This document shows, piece after piece, positions 1 through 7,989 of a stretch of DNA of 34,394 nt; positions within the stretch are counted from its first letter, which is position 1; every line of letters starts with the position of its first letter. Under the pieces are notes generated by a model. The model made no database searches. It saw nothing but the letters and a program-made list of their open reading frames with translations, and was not told the origin of the DNA. This stretch comes from Candidatus Brocadiia bacterium. Its GTDB lineage: Bacteria; Planctomycetota; DG-23; SLPQ01. The stretch lies in contig SLPQ01000244.1 of NCBI GenBank assembly GCA_007131925.1, positions 1-34,394 of the forward strand. The letters run 5' to 3'. Both the position numbers and the translations under genes were made by a program.

Positions 1-1
1 C

Positions 2-1774
2 CTTGTTGCATTTGTGGTATGGTGCGCGTGCACTGAGTGGAAAAGCCTCGGCGCACGGGCCCTCGCAAGCGCACTTGCTCTGGGGCTGTGGGCTGTGATG
101 ATTGGTGTTGCACTATGGGCTGTGGAGCTTCTGCCCTTTATGGAGCTTGCAAGGCACAGCGCGCGCAGTCCTATGCAGTACGCACAGGTGAATGAGACTG
201 TCAGGCCCATATCGTTTCTGCCCTATTTTTTCCCGCGCTTTTTCGGCGACCCCTCTCTTGGGGCGTACCATGGAGGGGGCATTATCTATCGGCCTTTCAT
301 GACGGCGGTGGGGGGCTTTGTCGGTGCTGGGACGGTGGCATTTGTGATTGCCGGGCTGGTGCTCGGCAGGTGCGCTTTCAAGGGATTTTTTGTGACGATG
401 CTGCTGGCAGTGCCGCTGACAATGCTGGTGGCAGGCACCGGTCTTTTTGCAATGCTGCCCGTGGTGAGGTGGTTTTTTACGGGGATGGACATAGCGCGGC
501 TCGTCTTTATCTCCAACACAGCAGGTGCGATCCTGGCCGGCGCTGGTGCGGGGGCGCTGGCAGACGGCACAGTCTTGAAAAAGGGGATGAGTATAGCTTG
601 CGTACTGCTTGGCATGACTCTGACTGCGCTCCTGGTGGTGACTGCGATCCCGGGGCGGCTGGCCGGCATGCTGACCTTTTTTCACAACAGTCAGGCAATG
701 GTGCTGCGCCAGTACCTTGCAAGTGTTTTCGGCGATCGGCCGGCTCTATTGCTGGGCGCGGTGTACCTGCCGCTTGTCTTTTTTGCGGGGGCGGGCTGCG
801 TAGTACTGCTGGCTTACAGGTGGAGGCGGGTGGCGGCGGCCGCGGCGGTCCTGACGGCCGTTGAGCTTGTTTCTTTCGGCATCGGGTACAATCCATTTGT
901 GAAAGCGGAGCTTATCGCCCCTCGCTTTCCCTTTCTGGACGTGATCGAGACCGGGCTCGGGCGCAGCCGCGTAATGGGTCTGGATACGCCCTTCTCGGGA
1001 CGCCTGGTGCGGCTCAAGGGTGACTTCCTCATTCCCAACATGTCGATACTATACGATCTTGAGGATTTGCGTGGGGCCGAATCTCTCAGGCTCCAGCGGT
1101 ACTACGGCTATATACATCGTATTGTGCCGCCCGGTACGAACCTTCTTGCAAGCATCCACCTGCCGGTATATGACTCGCCCTTGATCGACCAGCTCAACAC
1201 ACGCTACATCATGTCGGCCGTGCCGCTTGGTTCTGACCACCTGCGACCGCTTTACGCCGATGGGCGAGCCTTTGTCTACGAAAACACGCGTGCCATAGAG
1301 AGGGTCTTTATGCCTGACAAGTGGTGGCCTGCCTCGAACGCTCGGCAGGCGCTAAACATCATGCAGGCCAGGGCCGATTTTGTGCCGGGCCGTACGGCTG
1401 TCGTCGAGAGCGTTGCTGAGCTGCCGCCACCCGCCAAAGGCAGGCGCACGGCCGAGATAGTGCGGTACCTGCCGGACAAGGTAGTCATAGAGGTGGAAAG
1501 CGAAGGCGGCGGCCTTGTGGTCCTGGCTGACACATACGACAAGGGCTGGCGGGTCGATGTTGACGGGCGCGCCGCAGAAGTGCTGCCTGTGAACTCGGCG
1601 ATGCGAGGGGTCTTTGTCGAAGCGGGTCGGCGGCGCGTCGTCTTTCGCTACATGCCTTCAAGCTTCGTGGCCGGCGCGTTAATTTTTGCCGGTGGGTGGC
1701 TGGCCGCCCTTGTCTCTTTTGCAGCCGCCGGCTGCGCACGCCTTCGAAGGCGGCGAGCGCCCGGCGGAAAGTGA
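2..1774 (+). CDS. YfhO-like multi-pass membrane protein, C-terminal part (5' truncated by window)
   Basis: Frame is open to the window edge (LVAFVVWCACTEWK...), so the GTG at 14 is probably internal. Many hydrophobic helices, and the C-terminal 'VVLADTYDKGWRVDVDGRAAEVLPVNSAMRGVFVEAGRRRVVFRYMPSSF' resembles the YfhO family C-terminus. Confidence 0.8.
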   Translation, partial: LVAFVVWCACTEWKSLGARALASALALGLWAVMIGVALWAVELLPFMELARHSARSPMQYAQVNETVRPISFLPYFFPRFFGDPSLGAYHGGGIIYRPFMTAVGGFVGAGTVAFVIAGLVLGRCAFKGFFVTMLLAVPLTMLVAGTGLFAMLPVVRWFFTGMDIARLVFISNTAGAILAGAGAGALADGTVLKKGMSIACVLLGMTLTALLVVTAIPGRLAGMLTFFHNSQAMVLRQYLASVFGDRPALLLGAVYLPLVFFAGAGCVVLLAYRWRRVAAAAAVLTAVELVSFGIGYNPFVKAELIAPRFPFLDVIETGLGRSRVMGLDTPFSGRLVRLKGDFLIPNMSILYDLEDLRGAESLRLQRYYGYIHRIVPPGTNLLASIHLPVYDSPLIDQLNTRYIMSAVPLGSDHLRPLYADGRAFVYENTRAIERVFMPDKWWPASNARQALNIMQARADFVPGRTAVVESVAELPPPAKGRRTAEIVRYLPDKVVIEVESEGGGLVVLADTYDKGWRVDVDGRAAEVLPVNSAMRGVFVEAGRRRVVFRYMPSSFVAGALIFAGGWLAALVSFAAAGCARLRRRRAPGGK

Positions 1775-1787
1775 CAATAATCGTCAC
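1771..1787. promoter_or_regulatory. 17-bp dyad GTGACAATAATCGTCAC, candidate enhancer-binding-protein site (distal, pilin promoter 1)
   Basis: GTGAC-N7-GTCAC inverted repeat overlapping the yfhO-like stop codon. 13/17 identical to the site at 1814-1830, offset 43 bp (about 4 helical turns). Confidence 0.55.
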
Positions 1788-1813
1788 TTGCTGACCACGG
1801 CATCGGGCCGAAA

Positions 1814-1830
1814 GCGACACAAATTGTCAC
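1814..1830. promoter_or_regulatory. 17-bp dyad GCGACACAAATTGTCAC, candidate enhancer-binding-protein site (proximal, pilin promoter 1)
   Basis: Same pattern as 1771-1787 and 2941-2957. Its centre is 105 bp upstream of the -24 element. Confidence 0.55.
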
Positions 1831-1926
1831 CTCTGTATGCGCTGCTTATCTTCCACGCCAGCATATATCTCGCAAGTCCATATTATACAACATCTTACAC
1901 CATGCGACATCTCATGCGGCGGCTTT

Positions 1927-1942
1927 TGGCATGGCAATTGCT
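1927..1942 (+). promoter_or_regulatory. Sigma-54 (-24/-12) promoter for prepilin 1
   Basis: TGGCATGGCAATTGCT matches TGGCAYG-N4-TTGCW with 10 nt between GG and GC. Confidence 0.75.
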
Positions 1943-2083
1943 CTATATGCCGCCGGTATGCCAAAAACCAAAGAACCGCACTTGCTCACTGCCGAGAGGG
2001 CGAAAGGAGGTGACGGACGACCACTCCGCAGGGGGGGCGCAAAATCGGTAAGGGTCATTTCGAGTTTTCAAAGGAGATGTAAG

Positions 2084-2779
2084 ATGCGTAAGGAATCTGG
2101 TTTCACGCTCATCGAGCTGATGATCGTCATAGCGATCATAGCGATCATTGCCCTGATCGCGATCCCTAACCTTCTGAGCAGCCGTCTGGTTGCCAACGAA
2201 ACCTCTACAATTGGTACACTGAGGAGCATTGCATCGGCCCAGGCCGAGTTTCAGGCCCGCCAGGTAGTCGATCAGGATGCCGACGGCGTTGGCGAGTATG
2301 GCTTCCTGCAGGAGCTGGCCGGCACTGTTGTCCCGCGTGGTGGTGTGACTGCGCTGGACCCTCCCTCGATTTCACAGTCGCTGGGCAACGCCGACGCGGC
2401 TGGTCTCGTGACCACGAGTGGATACATTCTTGTTATGTTCTTGCCGGGCGGCGGTGGCGCTCCCCTGCAGGAGTCCCCGGGCGGGACGGCACTGGCTGCG
2501 AACCCCGCTGACGCGAACGTGCAGGAGACCCGCTGGTGCCTTTATGCGGTTCCGTCCAACATTCGCAATACGGGCAACCGAGCATTTGTCATCAACCAGC
2601 AGGCGGAGGTCTACGCTACAACCAATGTTGGCGTCCAGAACTACGATCTGGCAAACATAGCTTCCCTCCTGGCCAACCCGGATGCGGCCTACGAGCAAGG
2701 CTCCTCGAACCTTGGCGGCAGGTTTGGTATCGGTGTCGGTGGCGGTCAGGACGGCGGCACCTGGGTTCCCGCGTCCTAA
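2084..2779 (+). CDS. Type IV pilin / pseudopilin-like protein with N-terminal methylation motif (prepilin 1)
   Basis: MRKESG^FTLIELMIVIAIIAIIALIAIPNLLSSR is a class III signal. AAGGAG RBS at 2071-2076 supports a start at 2084, not the ORF-track start at 1931. Confidence 0.92.
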   Translation: MRKESGFTLIELMIVIAIIAIIALIAIPNLLSSRLVANETSTIGTLRSIASAQAEFQARQVVDQDADGVGEYGFLQELAGTVVPRGGVTALDPPSISQSLGNADAAGLVTTSGYILVMFLPGGGGAPLQESPGGTALAANPADANVQETRWCLYAVPSNIRNTGNRAFVINQQAEVYATTNVGVQNYDLANIASLLANPDAAYEQGSSNLGGRFGIGVGGGQDGGTWVPAS

Positions 2780-2813
2780 TGGCAGTCAGAAAATCCTCAG
2801 CGTATAATCTCGG

Positions 2814-2845
2814 AGCGGCGCGCGATCGCGCGCCGCTCTTTTTTT
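2814..2845 (+). terminator. Rho-independent terminator after prepilin 1
   Basis: 24-nt perfect palindrome AGCGGCGCGCGATCGCGCGCCGCT (2814-2837), then C and seven T. Confidence 0.9.
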
Positions 2846-2940
2846 GTCGATATGCAAAGTCATAGCGGTTTTTTGCCAAGGGAAGTGATCTTCATCTCAG
2901 GTACAACCCTTCAAAAGAGCCTGTCATTTCAAAATGAGAG

Positions 2941-2957
2941 GTGACAGGCTTTGTCAA
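2941..2957. promoter_or_regulatory. 17-bp dyad GTGACAGGCTTTGTCAA, candidate enhancer-binding-protein site (pilin promoter 2)
   Basis: Same GTGACA-N6-GTCA pattern as the sites upstream of prepilin 1. Centre 104 bp upstream of the -24 element at 3053. Confidence 0.5.
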
Positions 2958-3052
2958 CCACACAGACATCCAGCACCATGGTGGCAAAGCACGTTGGTGT
3001 GCAAGTGCCGTCTGGGTAAGGCCTTAGGAAAACACACGGTTTCTCTCGCCTT

Positions 3053-3068
3053 TGGCATGGGGATTGCA
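3053..3068 (+). promoter_or_regulatory. Sigma-54 (-24/-12) promoter for prepilin 2
   Basis: TGGCATGGGGATTGCA matches TGGCAYG-N4-TTGCW. With its flanks it is nearly identical to the promoter at 1927-1942 (TTTGGCATGGnnATTGC). Confidence 0.75.
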
Positions 3069-3176
3069 CAGTTATGTTCAAGGATGTTGCTGAATGGTTT
3101 TACTGTGTGCTGCACAACTCCAAGAAGGCCTCATGAGCATAGGCGGGGGCAGATGGTCATACAGGGGGAGGGCACA

Positions 3177-3866
3177 ATGGACAGGCGGGCATTCACACTG
3201 ATAGAGCTGCTGAGCGTGATAACGATAGTGACCATACTGGCGATCATTGCCGTGCCGAGTCTCTTCAGTGGTCGCCTGCTGGCCAATGAAGTCGCTACGA
3301 TCGGTACGCTGAGAAGTATCGCCTCGGCGCAGTCTGTTTTTCGGCAGCGGCAGGTTGTGGATCAGGATGGCGACGGGCAGGGGGAGTACGGCTTTCTGCG
3401 AGAGCTGGCTGGCGCTGTAATGCCGCGCGGAGGGGCGTCAGTGCTCGAGCCGCCGGCAATCTCACAGACCCTTGGAAATGTGGTGGGTACTGGAGTTGCA
3501 ACCAAGAGCGGCTATGCGCTGGTGATGTTTCTGCCCAGCGGAACGGGTGTACCTGTAATGGAGCCGGCAGGGGACTTTCCCGGGGCAAACCCGGATGATG
3601 CCAAAAGCCAGGAATTGGCCTGGGCATGTTATGCGATCCCACTGGCAATCAAGAGTACCGGGAACCGCGCCTTCGTGGTCAACCAGCAGGCCCAGGTATA
3701 TGCGACCGCAAATGTCAACGTGCAGGACTATGACCTCACGAACATAGCACCTCTGACTGCAAACCCTAACGCAGCCTTCGAAGCTGGCGTTGAAAATCTC
3801 ACCGGCAGGTTTGCCGAGGGACAAGGCGCCGCTCAGGACGGCGGCACATGGGTTCCCGCTTCATAG
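3177..3866 (+). CDS. Type IV pilin / pseudopilin-like protein, tandem paralog of prepilin 1 (prepilin 2)
   Basis: MDRRA^FTLIELLSVITIVTILAIIAVPSLFSGR. Extensive similarity to prepilin 1 (ATIGTLRSIASAQ, VVDQDGDGQGEYGFL, C-terminal QDGGTWVPAS). Start revised from 2934. Confidence 0.9.
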   Translation: MDRRAFTLIELLSVITIVTILAIIAVPSLFSGRLLANEVATIGTLRSIASAQSVFRQRQVVDQDGDGQGEYGFLRELAGAVMPRGGASVLEPPAISQTLGNVVGTGVATKSGYALVMFLPSGTGVPVMEPAGDFPGANPDDAKSQELAWACYAIPLAIKSTGNRAFVVNQQAQVYATANVNVQDYDLTNIAPLTANPNAAFEAGVENLTGRFAEGQGAAQDGGTWVPAS

Positions 3867-3900
3867 AAAGGGGGGAGGTGGTAGAGCGCGTGGTTGGAAT

Positions 3901-3930
3901 GCCCGGCGGGGTCAGGGGGCTCCGCCGGGC
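3901..3930. terminator. Hairpin in the convergent interval between prepilin 2 and the substrate-binding protein gene
   Basis: GCCCGGCGG (3901-3909) pairs with CCGCCGGGC (3922-3930), a 9-bp GC-rich stem. No clear T tract, so termination is only inferred. Confidence 0.45.
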
Positions 3931-3962
3931 GCTATGAATGCTGTTAGGGTCCCAATAGGGCT

Positions 3963-5177
3963 CTATGGCGATATTGTCTCGACTAATGTAGCGGATCCTT
4001 CCTGCGCCTTCATCACAACCAGCGGCTTGACGGGGTTGCGATTTTCATCCATGGATAAGGTGCCGGTGACCCCCTCGAAGTCGCTCGTGGTGGCCAGCGC
4101 GTCCCGCAATGCAGTACTGTCAGTGGCACCGGCGCGCTTTGCAGCATCGAATATCAGCATGGCCGCATCGTACGAGAGGGCGGCGATTGCTCCGGGGCTT
4201 TCATCATACATGGCGCTGTAGCTCTGGACGAACCGGTTTACTACCGCACGGTCCTCCTCGGCAGAGAAATGCGTTGTAAAGTGGCTGCCTTCGACCGCGC
4301 CCTCGGAGAGGGTAAAAAGCTTCGGCGAGTCCCAGCCTGCAGTTCCCATAAACGCGCTTCTCAGTCCCGAATCGCGCGCCTGCCAGACGCACCGCGCCGC
4401 CTGCTCATACCCGGCAGGCATGAATATGACGTCGGGGGCGATGAGTCTGAGCTGTGTCAATTGCCCGCTGAAGTCATCTGTGTCCGCCGAAAATGCCATC
4501 TGAGAGACTATCTGGCCGCCGCGCCGCCGAAATGCCTGACTGAATGCATCGCCAAGTGGCATCGAATCAGCGTCGGTGGTGGAAACCAGTACCGCCGCGC
4601 GCCGGTGCCCGAGGGTATCATAGACAAAATCCGCAGCCGCCGCACCCTGAAAAGTATCGGTAAAGCCCGCCCGAAAGACGTAGTCTCTCCCGCGCGTCAG
4701 ACCCATGGCGGATACTCCCGGGGCCACCATAGGGATCCCGTCAGCCTGCGCGCGATCACCCGCAGTGATGCTGTTTTCGGTGCTGATTGCCCCGATGACG
4801 GCATGGACCTGGTCGGAGTCGATCAGCCCGTCGACGGCTGCCGTAGTCTCTTCCGGCAAGCCTTGGTTGTCAGCCCATACGATCTCGGGTACTACCGTGC
4901 CCTCGGTGCGCGTCTCTTCTGCCGCAAGTGCAATCCCTTTCCTGGCTTGCTCTGCATATTCCGATCCCTGCCCGGTCAGCGGCAAAACCGCGCCGACCTT
5001 GACCTGTATGCCAACTGGAGGCCTTTCGACGGGCCTTGGCGGGGGATCGGGAGTCGGCTCTTCAACAGGGGGGGGATCCACTGTGACTGGTGGTTCCTCG
5101 GCGGGCCCGCACCCTGCCAGGATCACTGCACAAACCGCACTGACGGCTAAAATCCTCATCAGACTTAGAGACATCAT
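3963..5177 (-). CDS. ABC-type (branched-chain amino acid / Peripla_BP_6-like) substrate-binding lipoprotein
   Basis: Lipobox (AVILAGC), Pro-rich linker, then 'VKVGAVLPLTGQGSEYAEQARKGIALAAEE...' and 'GTAGWDSPKLF', typical of LivJ-type proteins. Confidence 0.88.
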   Translation of the reverse strand: MMSLSLMRILAVSAVCAVILAGCGPAEEPPVTVDPPPVEEPTPDPPPRPVERPPVGIQVKVGAVLPLTGQGSEYAEQARKGIALAAEETRTEGTVVPEIVWADNQGLPEETTAAVDGLIDSDQVHAVIGAISTENSITAGDRAQADGIPMVAPGVSAMGLTRGRDYVFRAGFTDTFQGAAAADFVYDTLGHRRAAVLVSTTDADSMPLGDAFSQAFRRRGGQIVSQMAFSADTDDFSGQLTQLRLIAPDVIFMPAGYEQAARCVWQARDSGLRSAFMGTAGWDSPKLFTLSEGAVEGSHFTTHFSAEEDRAVVNRFVQSYSAMYDESPGAIAALSYDAAMLIFDAAKRAGATDSTALRDALATTSDFEGVTGTLSMDENRNPVKPLVVMKAQEGSATLVETISP

Positions 5178-5247
5178 CCCCTCCTGGAAGCCACTGGTGC
5201 GCCAGCCCTACATGCCTTGTCAGGTATATAGCGCGCGGGGTGCAGTG

Positions 5248-6339
5248 TCAAGTAAATTCGTGGTCGGCCCCCACAGCGCGAACGATCCAGCCCCCGCCGA
5301 GCACTCTGTCGCCGCTGTAGAAAACCGCCGCCTGCCCGGGCGTGACGGCACTTGCCGGATAATCAAAATGAACCCGCGCCACGCGCTCTTGGCACAGGAT
5401 GGTAGCATTCGCGCCCGGATGGTTGTACCTTATCTGTACGGCTGCCCGAAACTTGCGCGAAGGCGGCGCGCCGCCTGTCCACATGAGATCGCCGGCGACA
5501 AGGCCCCCTGCTGCAAGCCTGCTGCGTGCGCCCAGGGTCACGGCGCGAGTGTCCGGATCGATGTCGACAACGTATGCGGGCCGTCCGAGCGCCACTTTGA
5601 GACCCTTTCGCTGCCCTATCGTGTATAGCTGGTACCCCTCGTGGGCGCCCACGCATGAGCCGGTTTCATCAAGTATGGGCCCCGGTTTCAGCCCCCCTCG
5701 TCCATGCCTTTCGAGCACGGATCTGTAGCCGGAGGGTGGCACAAAGCAGATCTCCTGGCTTTCAGCACGCCGCGCGGGCGGCAGGCCTGCCTTGCTGGCT
5801 TGTCTTCGCACCTCGCTCTTTCTCATCCCGGCCAGGGGGAAAATAGTACGTGCCAGAGATTCCTGCGTGAGCCTGTGCAGGAAATACGTCTGGTCCTTGT
5901 GCCTGTCACACGCCCGCACCAGGTGGTACTTGCCACACTCTTTCACAATAGACGCATAGTGTCCTGTCGCGATGTAGTGAGCGCCCCGCGCGTTGGCCGC
6001 ATCGATTAGAACAGGCCACTTTATCGTAGCATTGCACAGCACGCAGGGGTTTGGCGTCCTGCCCGCGTCATATTCGCCACAGAAAAAGTCGACCAGCGGC
6101 TCGAAACGTGCCCCTGTCTCTACGACATCCAGCTCTATTCCGAGATGCGCTGCTGCCGCGCGCGCAGAGGCGAGCGCCTCATCATCCCTCGCTCGCACTT
6201 CACAAGGGTATCCTGTAAGATTGACTCTCGTGAAGTGCAGGCCCGTCACCTCATAGTGCTGTGCAAGGAGCGCGGCGGCGAGTGTCGAGTCGACACCGCC
6301 GCTTAACGCGACTACTACCCGGTTTTTGCTGAGTGCCAT
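5248..6339 (-). CDS. mnmA: tRNA-specific 2-thiouridylase MnmA
   Basis: VVVALSGGVDSTLAAALL P-loop; TPNPCVLCNATIKW and EICFVP carry the catalytic Cys residues; TGHYAS. Confidence 0.96.
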   Translation of the reverse strand: MALSKNRVVVALSGGVDSTLAAALLAQHYEVTGLHFTRVNLTGYPCEVRARDDEALASARAAAAHLGIELDVVETGARFEPLVDFFCGEYDAGRTPNPCVLCNATIKWPVLIDAANARGAHYIATGHYASIVKECGKYHLVRACDRHKDQTYFLHRLTQESLARTIFPLAGMRKSEVRRQASKAGLPPARRAESQEICFVPPSGYRSVLERHGRGGLKPGPILDETGSCVGAHEGYQLYTIGQRKGLKVALGRPAYVVDIDPDTRAVTLGARSRLAAGGLVAGDLMWTGGAPPSRKFRAAVQIRYNHPGANATILCQERVARVHFDYPASAVTPGQAAVFYSGDRVLGGGWIVRAVGADHEFT

Positions 6340-6383
6340 TCGTTATTTCCAGGAAGTGAGAATCCTTGGCAAACCTCCCTCCC

Positions 6384-6389
6384 ATTATA
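6384..6389 (-). promoter_or_regulatory. Candidate -10 box upstream of mnmA
   Basis: TATAAT on the minus strand about 45 nt upstream of the mnmA start; the -35 match is weak. Confidence 0.35.
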
Positions 6390-6552
6390 CGGCATAAGGC
6401 GCCTCTTTGCACCGTTATGACTTCTGAGTGGGCAATGCAGGGTAAACCCTCTGTCATTTTCGGCAAGCCACGTAATACAGGCAACTGCTGAAGCTGGAAG
6501 CCGAGACCGCTTTGAGGTAAAATCACGACAATCTACTTTACCGGAGGCACGT

Positions 6553-7848
6553 TTGAGCGAAAACTCCGAAAAGACAATGCAAATCACCTCCCAGAGCGAT
6601 GCGACCGGCGACTGGCGGCGTCATGCAGGTATCTTCTGGATGCTGGCGCTTCTGGGAGCGGTAGTATACCTGGCAAACCTTCATTTCTACAGTATAGCTG
6701 AGCATCCGTGGTACGACATACACAGTGACGATGTGCTGTTTGTCGAGCGTTTTATGGCGAGGCCCGGTACTGTAGCCATAGAGCGGAACATGGATCTCAC
6801 GCGCGTTCTGGAAGCGCCCCCGCGCGGCGGCGAGCCTGCCGAGCTGAGGGATTACTGGCATGGCATCGACCATCCTGCCCTCCAGCGCTGGGTATTCCAT
6901 TACATCTTGAGGTGGACCGGCCGAATGCCTGAGAGCCTGCCGGAGGAGTGGGATTACACACAGAGTCACGACTGGAATGTGGCCGCCGGGCGCGTGGCAC
7001 CGGAGCAGGCACGACGGATGGTTCGCGTGACCAACGCGGCGTTTATGGTTGCTGCCGCGGCGCTCATTTACGTGGCAGGCGCGCGGGCCGTCGGGCCGTT
7101 TGCCGGCTTTCTGTGTGCTCTGGCCTTTATAGATCCATACCACTTAATGGGTCATACGGTGGCCGTGGTATGGTCACTTGGTCCCGACTGCCTGCTGTGG
7201 CTTATGATGACGGGGATGCTTAGTCTGTGGGTTTACCTCGAGGATACTTGGGCCGGGACTCTTGCGGCTGGCCTTGCGGCGGGCCTTGCGACGAGTACCA
7301 AGCTTAACGGCGCCTTTCTGGTGGTGGTCTTGTGTGCCTGGCTGCTTTACAGGCGCCAGTGGCAAAAGGCGATGGCAGCCGGCGGCCTGGCCCTTGCCAT
7401 TTTTGTGCTGCTTAACCCTGTGGTCTGGTCGCGAGGCACTCTGGGCATTGCGCGCGTCTTATGGGACTTCGTGGCTTGGGGCCGGATCCGCGCACCGGAG
7501 TACGCCGCCTCATTTGCAGAGCTTGCCGACAGGGGCTGGCTGGGCACGCGCGCTGTCATTCTCTCACGCCCGGCGTGGCTGCCTGGCTGGCTGTCTTTGT
7601 GGCTTTGGATGGCAATAACCATAGCGCTTCTTGCCTCCAGGCGGATGCGAAGAGTTGAAATCATGCCCCTCTGGTCCGCAACGATCGCCCTCGGGCATCT
7701 CATGAGTGTGCCGGCCCCTGAGCCACGCTATGTCATGCCGATACAGGCGGGGCTCCTTATAGGTATTGCTGCTGCTTACTGGACGCGGCGGCCGGGGGAG
7801 CTTTTCAAATCATTGCGCGAGCGTTTGAGCAGGCGCAGGCACTTGTGA
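6553..7848 (+). CDS. Integral membrane glycosyltransferase, GT39/PMT_2-like
   Basis: Multiple TM segments; N-terminal loop 'HSDDVLFVERFMARPG...DYWHGIDHPALQRWVFHYILR'; TTG start preceded by CCGGAGGC. Confidence 0.72.
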   Translation: MSENSEKTMQITSQSDATGDWRRHAGIFWMLALLGAVVYLANLHFYSIAEHPWYDIHSDDVLFVERFMARPGTVAIERNMDLTRVLEAPPRGGEPAELRDYWHGIDHPALQRWVFHYILRWTGRMPESLPEEWDYTQSHDWNVAAGRVAPEQARRMVRVTNAAFMVAAAALIYVAGARAVGPFAGFLCALAFIDPYHLMGHTVAVVWSLGPDCLLWLMMTGMLSLWVYLEDTWAGTLAAGLAAGLATSTKLNGAFLVVVLCAWLLYRRQWQKAMAAGGLALAIFVLLNPVVWSRGTLGIARVLWDFVAWGRIRAPEYAASFAELADRGWLGTRAVILSRPAWLPGWLSLWLWMAITIALLASRRMRRVEIMPLWSATIALGHLMSVPAPEPRYVMPIQAGLLIGIAAAYWTRRPGELFKSLRERLSRRRHL

Positions 7849-7989
7849 TGTGATATGAGGTTCGTCCCGTCAGTGAGTTTTCGCCGAACACATGATATAT
7901 TGACGGGAACTGCCGGGGGCCGCGTGTGGTTAGAGTTTGGGGAGGGGGCGGCGGGAGCTACGGTCACAAGAGGCGGGTAAAGGAGTAGC

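Noticed and set aside
113-685. 190-aa minus-strand ORF within the YfhO-like gene
   Set aside because: Antisense shadow ORF rich in His/Gln/Arg with no domain signature.
4269-5150. 293-aa plus-strand ORF opposite the substrate-binding protein
   Set aside because: Low-complexity Arg/Pro-rich translation antisense to a clear family member.
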